Assembly: GCA_964587915.1 (NCBI GenBank)
Contig: CAZPMK010000004.1
Span: 24,931-88,930, forward strand
Source of the DNA: CAG-177 sp964587915
Lineage (GTDB): Bacteria > Bacillota > Clostridia > Oscillospirales > Acutalibacteraceae
Reading direction: 5' to 3'
DNA: 64,000 nt
Positions within the stretch are counted from its first letter, which is position 1. Each line of letters starts with the position of its first letter. This document shows positions 7,052 to 16,434 of this stretch, one piece after another. The notes below the pieces were generated by a model, which saw only the letters and a list, made by a program, of their open reading frames with translations, ran no database searches and had not been told where the DNA came from. Both the position numbers and the translations under genes were made by a program.

Positions 7052-8239
7052 ATGAAGCACAAGCAATTGATTCTTCAAATCGTCACGGTTGCGGTTTCCG
7101 CCTTGCTGATTCTTGCCGCCTACTCATATATCGTCGGTGACGGTACCATTTTCAAAGGAAAAATGGAGGGCGAAACGATACGGGCAAGGGTAATTCGTGT
7201 CACGGACGTTAAAACGGAAAATTTCAGCGGAGAGAATGAAATCGTCACGGTCAGCTTCAAGGCAAAAGCACTGAATACCGACCTGCGGGGCAAGACTCTC
7301 AACGTGATTCAGGAAATTGACCGTTCCTATGCTTTCAGTCCGAGTCAGGTTAAACAAAACGACACGGTTCTGCTCGAAAGCTACACCGAAAACGGCGAAC
7401 GGCTCTACTATTTCGGCGACTTCGTGCGGATAACTCCTCTCCTTTGGCTTCTTGCTGTTTTCTGCGTGCTTGTTATAATTTTTTCAAGGGCTCAGGGTGT
7501 AAAAACGATAGTGTCGCTCGGACTTACCTGCCTGTCGGTATTTTTTGTCTTGATTCCCGCAATTTTGAACGGTCACAACATCTACTTTTGGTCCGTCATT
7601 GTTTGCATTTACATGACGGTAATGACTCTTGCGATAATCAGCGGCTACAATAAAAAAGCACTCTGTGCCTGCATAGGCTGTATGAGCGGAGTTTTGTGTG
7701 CCGGTATCATCGTTCTTATCACGGATAAATTTCTCAATCTTACAGGTATGCTTGAAGATGAATCAATATATCTTCTCCAGCTTTACCCCGACAATCCGAT
7801 AAATCTAAAGGCGATAATTTTCGCAATGATAATCGTCGGAGCGGTCGGAGCAGTCATGGATGTCTCGATGTCCATATCATCGTCACTTTACGAATTAAAA
7901 CAAAAATCGCCCTCGATAAAGCCAAAAGAGCTTATGCTTTCGGGCTTTACGATAGGCAGAGATATGATGGGTACCATGGCAAACACGCTTGTGCTTGCGT
8001 ACATCGGCAGTTCACTGACCTGCGTACTGCTCATGGTTGCATACAACGCAAATATCGAGCAGGTCATTAACAAAGAGGTTATTATCGCCGAAATCTTGCA
8101 GGCTCTTGCGGGCAGTATGGGAATGCTGCTCACCCTGCCTCTCACAAGTGCGATATGTGCCGTTATATACTACAGGAAAGAGGGGTCTGTAAATGCCTCT
8201 GACAAAAATGAGCCCGCTTCTCAAAAAAGCGGCGAATGA
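7052..8239 (+). CDS. YibE/F-like polytopic membrane protein
   Basis: A 395-residue protein with one N-terminal transmembrane helix, an extracytoplasmic segment of about 110 residues, then seven or so further helices from about residue 130. The conserved region GAVGAVMDVSMSISSSLYEL and the following FTIGRDMMGTMANTL are typical of the YibE/F family, whose transport role is not firmly established. The start at 7052 is chosen because GGGAGG lies just upstream and the promoter at 6971-6999 rules out the longer form. The 3' end overlaps the aldolase gene by 47 bp, suggesting co-transcription, though a functional link is unclear. Confidence 0.8.
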   Translation: MKHKQLILQIVTVAVSALLILAAYSYIVGDGTIFKGKMEGETIRARVIRVTDVKTENFSGENEIVTVSFKAKALNTDLRGKTLNVIQEIDRSYAFSPSQVKQNDTVLLESYTENGERLYYFGDFVRITPLLWLLAVFCVLVIIFSRAQGVKTIVSLGLTCLSVFFVLIPAILNGHNIYFWSVIVCIYMTVMTLAIISGYNKKALCACIGCMSGVLCAGIIVLITDKFLNLTGMLEDESIYLLQLYPDNPINLKAIIFAMIIVGAVGAVMDVSMSISSSLYELKQKSPSIKPKELMLSGFTIGRDMMGTMANTLVLAYIGSSLTCVLLMVAYNANIEQVINKEVIIAEILQALAGSMGMLLTLPLTSAICAVIYYRKEGSVNASDKNEPASQKSGE

Positions 8240-9044
8240 GGGCTATGCCGTCGGCAGCTTCAGCGTTGCCAACATGGAAATGGTTCTCGGAGTTTTAAAA
8301 GCGATTGAAGAAACCGAAAGTCCCGCAATAATCCAAATTGCCGAGGTACGCCTTAAGCAATCGCCTCTTGAATTGATAGGTCCTCTTATGGTTGCGGCGG
8401 CAAAGAATTGTAAAATGCCCGTTGCGGTACATTTTGACCATGGCAAGACCGAAGAAAAAATATCGCAGGCTCTCGAGCTTGGCTTTACGAGCGTTATGTT
8501 TGACGGTTCTCATCTTCCTTTTGAAGAAAATGCCGCAAGAACGCGGGCGGTAAATGAGCTTGCAAAGCGATACGGTGCTGACTGTGAGGGTGAAATCGGC
8601 TGTGTCGGCGGCAGCGAGGACGGCAGCGAGGATATCGCAATAAACTGCACTTCACCTGCCGAGGCTCTCGAATTCTACAACAAAACGGAAGTTGATGCCT
8701 TGGCGGTCGCAATAGGCAATGCCCACGGCAACTACAAGCAGGCTCCGAAGCTGCGTTTTGACATTCTTGAAAAGACGGCGGGTCTTGTTCCCGTTCCGCT
8801 TGTTCTCCACGGCGGCACAGGCATTCTTCCCGACGATTTCAGACGGTGCGTAAGTCTCGGAATAAGAAAAATCAACATTGCCACGGCAACCTTTGACAGC
8901 GTAGAAAGCTGTGTTCGTCATGCGTATGATGAAAAATCAATCGGCGGATATTATGACTTGCAGGCATCGGAGGTTGAGGGCGCATACAGAAATGCCATGC
9001 GTCACATTGAAATCTTCGGCTGTGCCGGCAAAGGAAAAATATAA
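8193..9044 (+). CDS. Class II ketose-bisphosphate aldolase (IolJ/FbaA family)
   Basis: A 283-residue zinc-dependent aldolase. Metal and catalytic segments are visible: VHFDHG near residue 80, AIGNAHGNYK near residue 176, and LVLHGGTG near residue 207. Such enzymes split fructose 1,6-bisphosphate, tagatose bisphosphate or 2-deoxy-5-keto-gluconate 6-phosphate. The IolC-like kinase 23 bp downstream makes the last substrate most likely (inference), which would yield dihydroxyacetone phosphate and malonate semialdehyde. The start at 8193 lies inside the YibE/F gene and has a GAGGGG ribosome binding site. No other inositol genes adjoin, although uncharacterised Gfo/Idh/MocA and TIM-barrel genes occur at 20-24 kb. 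Confidence 0.85.
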   Translation: MPLTKMSPLLKKAANEGYAVGSFSVANMEMVLGVLKAIEETESPAIIQIAEVRLKQSPLELIGPLMVAAAKNCKMPVAVHFDHGKTEEKISQALELGFTSVMFDGSHLPFEENAARTRAVNELAKRYGADCEGEIGCVGGSEDGSEDIAINCTSPAEALEFYNKTEVDALAVAIGNAHGNYKQAPKLRFDILEKTAGLVPVPLVLHGGTGILPDDFRRCVSLGIRKINIATATFDSVESCVRHAYDEKSIGGYYDLQASEVEGAYRNAMRHIEIFGCAGKGKI

Positions 9045-9067
9045 AAACATATTGAAAGGTGATATAC

Positions 9068-10087
9068 ATGAGCTACATTAAATTTGACAATTCAAAGGCA
9101 CTCGACGTTATTCCCATTGGCAGAATAGCCATCGACTTCAACCCCACCGACATGAACAAGCCTCTCTCCGAGAGCAGTAATTTCAACAAGTATGTCGGCG
9201 GTTCTCCCGCAAACATTGCAGTCGGTCTTGCAAGACTCGGTGCAAAGTGCGGCTTCATTGCCCGTGTTTCCGACGATCAGTTCGGCGACTATGTTGAAAA
9301 TTATTTCAAAGCTGACGGCATTGATGTTTCCCATGTTTTCCGCTGTGAGAACGGCGAAAATCTCGGTCTCACCTTTACCGAAATTCTCAGCCCCACTCAG
9401 AGCAGTATTCTTATGTACCGTGACGGCGTAGCCGATCTTCAGGTTTGCGTTGACGATGTTGACGAGGATTATATTAAGCAGGCAAAGGCAGTCGTCATTT
9501 CCGGTACCGCTCTTTGTGCAAGCCCGTCAAGAGAGGCGGCTCTCAAAACGCTTTTCCTTGCAAAGAAAAACGGCGTTGTTGTAATTTTTGATATTGACTA
9601 CAGAAGCTACACCTGGAAAAACAACGATGAAATTTCACTCTACTATTCAATCGCCGCAAAGAACAGTGATATAATTCTCGGTTCAAGAGAGGAATTCGAC
9701 CTTACCGAGGCTCTCGAGGGCGTTTGTGCCAATGATGAAGAATCTGCGGCTCGCTGGTTCGGCTACGGCAACAAGATTGTTATCATCAAGCACGGCAAGG
9801 AAGGCTCGGTTGCATACCTCGACGACGGCTCTGCTTACAAGGTTAAGCCCTTCCCCGTAAAGATGCTCAAGGGCTTCGGCGGTGGTGACGGCTACGCTTC
9901 GGCATTCATTTATTCACTTCTTCAGGGCAAGAGTGTTCCCGAGGCTCTCGAATTTGCAACGGCTTCCGCTTCAATGCTCGTTTCGGCACACAGCTGCTCT
10001 GCGGCAATGCCCTCTGCCGATGCCGTACAGGAATTTATCGACAAAACAAAGCCGACCTCCGGTGAAGTCATTGAAAAGATTAAATAA
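9068..10087 (+). CDS. iolC: PfkB-family sugar kinase, IolC-like (5-dehydro-2-deoxygluconokinase)
   Basis: A 339-residue ribokinase-fold kinase. The N-terminal motif GGSPANIAVGLARLGA and the IolC-like opening DVIPIGRIAIDFNP are present. The C-terminal PfkB motif reads GFGGGDGYASAF, with the catalytic Asp kept but GGGD in place of the commoner GAGD. IolC phosphorylates 5-dehydro-2-deoxy-D-gluconate using ATP. An ATG at 9068 is preferred to the one at 9059 because AAAGGTG ends at 9059. It sits in an operon with the aldolase that would use its product. Substrate is assigned from family resemblance and pairing. Confidence 0.8.
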   Translation: MSYIKFDNSKALDVIPIGRIAIDFNPTDMNKPLSESSNFNKYVGGSPANIAVGLARLGAKCGFIARVSDDQFGDYVENYFKADGIDVSHVFRCENGENLGLTFTEILSPTQSSILMYRDGVADLQVCVDDVDEDYIKQAKAVVISGTALCASPSREAALKTLFLAKKNGVVVIFDIDYRSYTWKNNDEISLYYSIAAKNSDIILGSREEFDLTEALEGVCANDEESAARWFGYGNKIVIIKHGKEGSVAYLDDGSAYKVKPFPVKMLKGFGGGDGYASAFIYSLLQGKSVPEALEFATASASMLVSAHSCSAAMPSADAVQEFIDKTKPTSGEVIEKIK

Positions 10088-10105
10088 TCTTTCGGAGAAA
10101 ATTAA

Positions 10106-11257
10106 ATGAAAAAATTGATCAGCGTTCTGCTTACACTTGTAATTGTTTTCACCTGCTCGGTCTGTGCATTTGCAGACGGCTCCGATGTTCTCAAATTCAA
10201 TCCCGACGGACACTTCAGAATCTTGATGATAAATGACACTCAGGATGTCGGCATGGGCAGCAGAAGCGAAACTGCGGCGTTCATCAATGCGGCTCTCGAC
10301 CGTGAGAATCCCGACCTTGTGGTATTTGTCGGAGACCAGCTTTCCGATATGTATCCGAACGCCACGAAAAAAGATTACAAGCTCGCCATTGACAGGATAA
10401 TCAAGCCCTTGCAGGACAGAGGCGTTCCTTTCCTTGTGACTCTCGGCAACCATGACCACGACCGTGCCGACGTCATGAGTGAGGAAGAAATGTTTGAAGT
10501 CTATGCATCATACGATAACTGTGCCGCCGTCAAGGGAAGCAACGACCCGTTCACCTACAACGTTCCCGTTTATTCATCAAACGGAAGATCCGCTTTGTTC
10601 AATATTTACATGATGGATACCAACAACAAAAAGGACGGCGGTTACGAGGGAATCCGTGCTTCTCAGCTTGAATGGTACAACTCCGTTTCGGCTTCTCTCA
10701 AGGCGGAAAACGGCGGAAACCCGCTCCCCTCTCTGCTGTTCCAGCACGTTCCCGCTAAAGAGATTTATTCTCTGCTTGCGGAATGCAAATGGTATGATGA
10801 GAATGCGATTTATTCGAGCAGAGACGGCAACTGGTATGTTATCAATGAGAACATGGCAAGCGGTCAGCTCGGCGAAGCTCCCTGCTCCGAAAATTTCGAC
10901 GTGCAGACAGGTCAGTATCAGGCTTGGGTTGAAAACGGCGATATCATGGGTGCGTTCTTTGCTCATGACCATGTGAACAATTTTGTCGGCACGACCGATG
11001 ACGGCATAACCATGGGCTACAACGGCGGTACGGGCTTCCGTGCCTACGGTGCCGATTGCGGCAGAACAATGAGAGTGTTCGATATTTACGAAAATGACAT
11101 TGAGAATTATGACACACATCTCATCTATTATCAGGATTTAGTGGGCGAAAAGAGCGGAAATCTTTTCTTTGACACCTTCTCCCCCTCGTTTCTCAACTCG
11201 CTCATGAAGATAGTTTATTTCTTCTTCGGTTGGGCAATTGAGCTTGCAAAGGCGTAA
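10106..11257 (+). CDS. Secreted calcineurin-like metallophosphoesterase with hydrophobic C-terminal helix
   Basis: A 383-residue protein with a clear signal peptide (MKKLISVLLTLVIVF...CAFAD, cleavage near residue 23). Dinuclear-metal phosphoesterase motifs follow: a metal-binding IND-type start near residue 44, VFVGDQLSD near residue 75, GNHDHD near residue 115, QHVP near 213, and AHDHVN near 289. The last 25 residues form a hydrophobic helix (IVYFFFGWAIELAKA), which could anchor it to the membrane. Possible substrates include nucleotides, phospholipids or teichoic acid phosphodiesters. It lies 18 bp after iolC, with a terminator behind it, so it is the last gene of the unit. Confidence 0.85.
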   Translation: MKKLISVLLTLVIVFTCSVCAFADGSDVLKFNPDGHFRILMINDTQDVGMGSRSETAAFINAALDRENPDLVVFVGDQLSDMYPNATKKDYKLAIDRIIKPLQDRGVPFLVTLGNHDHDRADVMSEEEMFEVYASYDNCAAVKGSNDPFTYNVPVYSSNGRSALFNIYMMDTNNKKDGGYEGIRASQLEWYNSVSASLKAENGGNPLPSLLFQHVPAKEIYSLLAECKWYDENAIYSSRDGNWYVINENMASGQLGEAPCSENFDVQTGQYQAWVENGDIMGAFFAHDHVNNFVGTTDDGITMGYNGGTGFRAYGADCGRTMRVFDIYENDIENYDTHLIYYQDLVGEKSGNLFFDTFSPSFLNSLMKIVYFFFGWAIELAKA

Positions 11258-11273
11258 ACAACCGCATATTTTA

Positions 11274-11308
11274 AGAGCCTTCGGAATCGCTCCGAAGGCT
11301 CTCTTTTT
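11274..11308 (+). terminator. Terminator after the phosphoesterase
   Basis: A perfect 12-bp stem AGAGCCTTCGGA / TCCGAAGGCTCT with loop ATCGC and a T run; it separates this unit from the convergent ABC genes. Confidence 0.92.
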
Positions 11309-11313
11309 ATCTC

Positions 11314-13221
11314 TTAATCCAATTCAAACTGTCCCGTGTAGAGCTGATAGTATTTGCCCTGCTCGGCGATAAGCTCCTCATGGTTGCCGCGTTCAATTAT
11401 CTCTCCGTGTTCAAGCACCATAATAGCATTTGAATTTCGCACGGTGGAAAGTCTGTGTGCTATGACGAATACCGTTCTGCCCTCCATGAGCTTATCCATG
11501 CCCTTTTCTATAAGTCTCTCGGTTCTTGTGTCTATCGAGCTTGTCGCCTCATCGAGAATCAGCACGGGCGGGTCTGCAACGGCGGCTCTTGCTATGGCAA
11601 GGAGCTGTCTTTGACCCTGCGAAAGATTCGCACCGTCACCCGTAATCACCGTATCATAACCGTCGGGCAAGCGGGTAATAAACGAATCTGCGTTTGCGAG
11701 CTTTGCCGCCGCAATGATTTCTTCATCCGTTGCATCGAGTCTGCCGTAAGCAATGTTATCTCTGACGGTACCGGTGAAAAGATGCGTATCCTGCAAGACC
11801 ATTCCCATTGAACGGCGTAAATCCGACTTGACTATCTTCTTGATATTTATTCCGTCATAGGTTATCTTGCCCTCGGCAACATCGTAAAATCTGTTTACAA
11901 GATTGGTTATCGTAGTCTTGCCCGCACCCGTTGAGCCGACAAAGGCAATTTTCTGACCCGGCTCTGCATAGAGTGAAATATTCTTCAAAACCGTTTTTTT
12001 GCCGTCATAGCTGAACGTAACGTTGTGGAAGCGGACATCTCCTTTCCATTCCGTATAGGTCAGCGTGCCGTCTGTATGCGGATGCTTCCATGCCCACACG
12101 CCCGTGCGTTCGCTGCATTCAGTCATGCTGCCGTCGGGATTCTTCTTGGCATTTACAAGGGTAACGTAGCCGTCATCCTCCTCAACGGGCAAGTCGATTA
12201 TTTCAAAAATTCTTTCCGCACCCGCAAGTGCCATGATGATATTGTTAAACTGCTGTGATATCTGCGTTATCGGCTGGAAAAACTGCTTTGTGTAAGTCAA
12301 AAACGAAAGCAGAGTACCGACGGTGATTGCAAAGAATGATTCCTTTGGCAATGCGATTATCAGCGCCGAGCCGAGCATCGCAACGGCGGCATAGGAAAGG
12401 TAGGATATATTACCCATTATCGGCATGAGAATACTTGCAAAGGTGTGTGCATTCGTTGCCGCATGGCGGAGCTTTCCGTTTATCTGTCTGAAATCGGAAT
12501 TTGCCTTTTGCTCATGGCAGAAGACCTTTACAACCTTTTGTCCCTCAATAAATTCTTCAATGTAGCCGTTAACGTCACCGACACATTTTTGCTGTTCTCT
12601 GAAATATTTTGCACTCTTGCCGCCGAGTATTTTAATCGCCGTGAACGAAAATACAAGCATGAGCAATACAACGAGCATAAGCAGAGGGCTGAGAGTGAGC
12701 ATAACTATAAATGTTGCAACGACCGTTACGACGGAGGAAACAAGCTGTACAAGGCTCTGACTGATGCATTCTCTGATTGTATCGACATCGTTTGTGTATC
12801 GGCTCATCAGCTCGCCGTGGGTGTGCGTATCAAAAAAGCTGACGGGCAAATCCTGCATATGATTGAACAAATCGGTTCTTATGATATTCAGCGTATTTTG
12901 CGAAACCTGAAGCATTATTCTTGAATATCCGAAAGAGGCAAGTGCACCCGCAACATACACTCCCGCAAGCACGGCAAGCGTTTTTGCAAGCGGTGCAAGC
13001 AATCCACGGGTAATTTCACTGCCGATCAGCGGAAGAAGATAATCATCAGTTATGCTTTTAATGAAATATGTGCCCGTAATTCCCGCAAGGGAGCTGACTA
13101 TGACAAGCAGGAACACCAATATGAGCAGCTTTTTCGATTTTCCGAGATAGCCGAGCAGTCTTTTAAATGTTGCCGCAGTATTCTTCGGCTTTTGAAATCC
13201 TCTGTTTCTTACGGGTGCCAT
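11314..13221 (-). CDS. ABC exporter half-transporter, catalytically canonical subunit
   Basis: A 635-residue type IV ABC exporter subunit: six transmembrane helices in residues about 35-330, then an ATP-binding domain. Walker A GSTGAGKTT, signature LSQGQ, Walker B LILDEATSSID and switch histidine AHRLS are all standard. An unusual 40-residue insert rich in Trp, His and Thr lies between the membrane and nucleotide domains (about 355-395). Its ATG overlaps the stop of the partner gene (TAATG), so the two are coupled and likely form a heterodimer. Substrate unknown; MarR control suggests drug or toxin export. Confidence 0.92.
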   Translation of the reverse strand: MAPVRNRGFQKPKNTAATFKRLLGYLGKSKKLLILVFLLVIVSSLAGITGTYFIKSITDDYLLPLIGSEITRGLLAPLAKTLAVLAGVYVAGALASFGYSRIMLQVSQNTLNIIRTDLFNHMQDLPVSFFDTHTHGELMSRYTNDVDTIRECISQSLVQLVSSVVTVVATFIVMLTLSPLLMLVVLLMLVFSFTAIKILGGKSAKYFREQQKCVGDVNGYIEEFIEGQKVVKVFCHEQKANSDFRQINGKLRHAATNAHTFASILMPIMGNISYLSYAAVAMLGSALIIALPKESFFAITVGTLLSFLTYTKQFFQPITQISQQFNNIIMALAGAERIFEIIDLPVEEDDGYVTLVNAKKNPDGSMTECSERTGVWAWKHPHTDGTLTYTEWKGDVRFHNVTFSYDGKKTVLKNISLYAEPGQKIAFVGSTGAGKTTITNLVNRFYDVAEGKITYDGINIKKIVKSDLRRSMGMVLQDTHLFTGTVRDNIAYGRLDATDEEIIAAAKLANADSFITRLPDGYDTVITGDGANLSQGQRQLLAIARAAVADPPVLILDEATSSIDTRTERLIEKGMDKLMEGRTVFVIAHRLSTVRNSNAIMVLEHGEIIERGNHEELIAEQGKYYQLYTGQFELD

Positions 13222-14957
13222 TATGCCACACTCCCTTCCTGCTGAGATTTATAGACCTCGGTATATATTTCGTTTGTACCGAGCAATTCCTCATGCGTTC
13301 CGACAGCGTTGATTTTTCCGTCATCGAGAACTATGATTCTGTCTGCGTGCTCAACCGAGCTAATTCGCTGAGCAACGATTATTGTAGTTATATCGCCGTG
13401 ATTTTCCTTGAAGCCGCTTCGTATTTTTGCATCGGTAGCGGTATCAACGGCACTTGTGCTGTCGTCAAGAATGAGTACCTTGGGAGATTTGAGCAAGGCT
13501 CTTGCAATACAAATTCTCTGCTTCTGACCGCCCGAAAGGTTAGTGCCGCCCTGTCCGAGATAAGTATCGTATCCGTCGGGGAAAGCCGTTATGAAGTCAT
13601 GTGCCTGTGCCGTTTTGCACGCCTGCTCTATCTGCTCACGGGTTGCATTCTCGTTACCCCAACGCAGATTTTCTTCTATCGTTCCCGTGAAAAGGACATT
13701 CACCTGCAATACCATGGCAACGGCATTGCGGAGCTTTTCAAGAGTATATTCTTTAACGGAATGACCTCCGACACGGATATCACCCTCGGCGACATCGTAC
13801 AGTCTCGGTATGAGCTGGACAAGCGTTGTTTTTGCCGAACCTGTACCGCCGATAACTCCTATCGTTTCACCCGAGCGAATGTGCAGGTCGATATTGTCGA
13901 GCACATTCTTTTTACCGTCCGCTTTATATTTGAACGAAACGCCGTCAAAATCAATGCTTCCGTTTTCAACCTCGAGAGCCGAATTTGCCGCATCATCATT
14001 GATATCCGGTTCTTCGTCAAGCACCTCGATAACTCTCGTCATTGAAGCACGGGACATTATCGCCATAACGAATATCATGGATATCATCATCAGCGACGAC
14101 ATTATCTGCGTAACATAGGTGATGAAAGCGGTGAGGTCGGGAGCCGTCATTGTGCCGCCTATTACCTGCTGACCGCCGAACCAGAAAATTGCGATTATGC
14201 ACGCATAAACGGTGAGCATCATCATCGGGCTTGAAAGAATGAGCACCTTTTCCGCCGCTATCGAGGCATCTTTTAATTCATCATTTGAAATTTTGAATTT
14301 TTCTTTTTCATGCTTCGCTCTTACAAACGCCTTGATGACTCTTATTCCTATCAGCGTTTCCTGAACCGATGCGTTGAGACCGTCAACCTTCTTCATCATT
14401 TTCTTGAAGCGGGGCAAAGCTACGCTTCCCATGATGCCCAAAAAGGCAACCAAAAACGGTATCGCAATCAAAAATACCCTTGAAAGCGATGCATTGAGCC
14501 TGTGGGCATAGATGAATGACATGACGAACATAAGCGGTGAGCGGACAACTATTCTGAGCACCATGGTGTAAGCCATCTGCATGGTATTGACATCTGTTGT
14601 CATTCTTGTTACAAGCGACGCCGTGCTGAATCGGTCGATATTTGAAAAAGAAAAGCTCTGTATTTTCTCGAATACCGCCTCTCTTATGTTTGCACCGACA
14701 CCCATACCTGCTTTTGCGGCAAAGCGAGCCGCAAGCGAACCCGCTATCAGGGAAATTATCGCCATGCAAATCATCTTAATGCCTTGACGGACAATGTATT
14801 CCATTCCCGCTCCGCCCTCTATGCCGGTGTTGACCATTTCCGACATGACGAACGGGAGCTGTACCTCCATGATTACTTCAATGAGTATCATCAGCGGTGA
14901 CATCAGGGATACCAAACGGTAGCCCTTTGTTTTTGATGCAATGGTCTTAATCATCAT
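13221..14957 (-). CDS. ABC exporter half-transporter, degenerate-site subunit
   Basis: A 578-residue ABC exporter subunit with six membrane helices and an ATP-binding domain. The nucleotide site is altered: Walker A reads GGTGSAKTT, Walker B ends LILDDSTSAVD (Asp where the catalytic Glu is expected), and the switch His is replaced by Gln (AQRISS). These are the known signs of the inactive site in heterodimeric exporters of the TM287/288 and BmrCD type. The start ATGATG has AGGAGG upstream and overlaps the marR-type gene by 11 bp, so all three genes form one operon. Confidence 0.92.
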   Translation of the reverse strand: MMIKTIASKTKGYRLVSLMSPLMILIEVIMEVQLPFVMSEMVNTGIEGGAGMEYIVRQGIKMICMAIISLIAGSLAARFAAKAGMGVGANIREAVFEKIQSFSFSNIDRFSTASLVTRMTTDVNTMQMAYTMVLRIVVRSPLMFVMSFIYAHRLNASLSRVFLIAIPFLVAFLGIMGSVALPRFKKMMKKVDGLNASVQETLIGIRVIKAFVRAKHEKEKFKISNDELKDASIAAEKVLILSSPMMMLTVYACIIAIFWFGGQQVIGGTMTAPDLTAFITYVTQIMSSLMMISMIFVMAIMSRASMTRVIEVLDEEPDINDDAANSALEVENGSIDFDGVSFKYKADGKKNVLDNIDLHIRSGETIGVIGGTGSAKTTLVQLIPRLYDVAEGDIRVGGHSVKEYTLEKLRNAVAMVLQVNVLFTGTIEENLRWGNENATREQIEQACKTAQAHDFITAFPDGYDTYLGQGGTNLSGGQKQRICIARALLKSPKVLILDDSTSAVDTATDAKIRSGFKENHGDITTIIVAQRISSVEHADRIIVLDDGKINAVGTHEELLGTNEIYTEVYKSQQEGSVA

Positions 14958-15444
14958 TCAAGTCCTCCTTTGCTTTCTTTATCATATCCTTAATTATATC
15001 CTTGTTGCTCAAGCCTCCGACGGAAAGATTATCCTCCATGCGTTGAAGCAGCGAGAAAAGAGTGGCGATTTCCTCCTCGGAAAAGCCCTTAAACATAAGA
15101 GCGTCAACCTTTTTACACTCGGCATCACCCTGTAAAAAAATTTCTTTGCCCTTTTCGGTGACGAAAATTCGGTTTATTCTGCGGTCGTTTTCGTCCTCGT
15201 GCCGTTCAACAAAGCCCGCCTTGCACAAACGCTTTATGCTTGTTGCTATGCTTGCACCGGAAACGCCGAGAGCCTCCGACAGCTCCACTTGAGAGCAACC
15301 GCCGTGTTCAATAAGATATTCAAGCACCTGCGGCTGACCCCGATACAAATGCAAATGCGAAACCGCATTGGATATCCTGTAACGGTGCAACAGACTGACT
15401 CTGCACATTTCATGCGATGCCGTGAGATATATATTCTTATCCAT
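14947..15444 (-). CDS. MarR-family transcriptional regulator
   Basis: A 165-residue winged-helix regulator of the MarR family. The DNA-recognition region QVELSEALGVSGASIATSIKRL and the wing with the DRRINRIFVTEKG pattern are clear. The ATG at 15444 is chosen because AAAGGAG lies just upstream; a longer TTG start would cover that site. It is the first gene of the operon with the two ABC half-transporters and probably represses it, releasing DNA on binding a toxic compound. Two tandem palindromes between promoter and start are the likely operators. Confidence 0.92.
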   Translation of the reverse strand: MDKNIYLTASHEMCRVSLLHRYRISNAVSHLHLYRGQPQVLEYLIEHGGCSQVELSEALGVSGASIATSIKRLCKAGFVERHEDENDRRINRIFVTEKGKEIFLQGDAECKKVDALMFKGFSEEEIATLFSLLQRMEDNLSVGGLSNKDIIKDMIKKAKEDLNDD

Positions 15445-15465
15445 GTTTTCTCCTTTCGACAAATT

Positions 15466-15494
15466 GTTAGCCGATTAACAGTTAACCGATTAAC
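15466..15494. promoter_or_regulatory. Tandem MarR operators
   Basis: Two 14-bp palindromes, GTTAGCCGATTAAC (15466-15479) and GTTAACCGATTAAC (15481-15494), one base apart and thus 15 bp centre to centre. Each has GTTA / TAAC arms. They lie just downstream of the -10 box and before the regulator start. Confidence 0.8.
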
Positions 15495-15504
15495 GATATC
15501 CTAA

Positions 15505-15533
15505 ATATTAACGCCTCCGGACCGTAAAGTCAA
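15505..15533 (-). promoter_or_regulatory. Promoter of the marR-ABC operon
   Basis: On the minus strand TTGACT (15528-15533) and TAATAT (15505-15510) are spaced by 17 bp. Confidence 0.75.
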
Positions 15534-15567
15534 GAGGCGAAAAGAATTTTTAACAAACCGTTCAAAA

Positions 15568-16260
15568 CTATCTCGCAACCTCTCCGGTTATTGCGTTAAT
15601 GACATTTTGAAAAACCGCAACATGAGAACCGGAGATATATTTATCAAGGTGCATGGAGCCGAAGAACCAACGCCTGAAGCGACAGGATTCGGAAAGCTCC
15701 TCAAGATAGGTATTAAGACCCGTAACGCTTGCCGTCTCGGAATCCTTGAGCATGAGAAAGCTCTTTATTTTAACGGGAGGCTCATGGGTGATTATATAAT
15801 CTACGCGACAATTGTGCTTCTCGATATTCTCCGCACCCTCGAGCAGCTCCTCACGGCTCGGAAATTCATCCTTTGACCACGCATTCTCTTCAAAGCGGAT
15901 ATCTATATCGGGACTTTCGCCGCCGCCCATGGTGAAGAAGGTCATGTTATCTATGCGGAAAATCTGACCTCTCATCAGATGATAGAGGTTTCCGCAGATG
16001 TTGTGAACCTTACCGCCGTTCCATTCGGTGACGGGATAGGCATTGAGAAGCTCAAAGTTTTCATGTGTTCCGTCCACAAAGCAAATGTTAAATTTTTTGT
16101 TGCCGAGCTTTTTCAGCATTTTCTGCTCTGCCTTGCTGTTATCCCAAACAAAGCCGAAATCGCCGCAAACTATCAGCGTATCTCCCTTTTTCAGTCGCTT
16201 TACGGCGGGGGACTCGAAGCGAGCAGCATCGCCGTGCATATCCCCTGTTATATAAACCAT
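15568..16260 (-). CDS. Cytoplasmic calcineurin-like metallophosphoesterase
   Basis: A 230-residue protein beginning MVYITGDMHGD, the first metal-binding motif of calcineurin-like phosphoesterases, followed by VCGDFG near residue 34, VDGTHEN near residue 61 and ITHEPP near residue 160. A terminal SMHLD lies where GHxH is usually found, so one ligand position deviates. No signal peptide, so it acts in the cytoplasm. The substrate is unknown. It stands alone between the marR operon and the carboxypeptidase gene. Confidence 0.8.
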   Translation of the reverse strand: MVYITGDMHGDAARFESPAVKRLKKGDTLIVCGDFGFVWDNSKAEQKMLKKLGNKKFNICFVDGTHENFELLNAYPVTEWNGGKVHNICGNLYHLMRGQIFRIDNMTFFTMGGGESPDIDIRFEENAWSKDEFPSREELLEGAENIEKHNCRVDYIITHEPPVKIKSFLMLKDSETASVTGLNTYLEELSESCRFRRWFFGSMHLDKYISGSHVAVFQNVINAITGEVAR

Positions 16261-16434
16261 AAGTATGCTCCTTTTTCGTATGTTGAACGATTACATTAAA
16301 TAATACCGCAATACGCCAAAAAAATCAAGGTGCAAGATACACCAAAATAAAAAATTCATTTTTCTGTTTATTTTTGCCGCATTGTATGATATACTTGTTT
16401 ATTATAGAATAAATCGAATGAGCAGGATATTATT

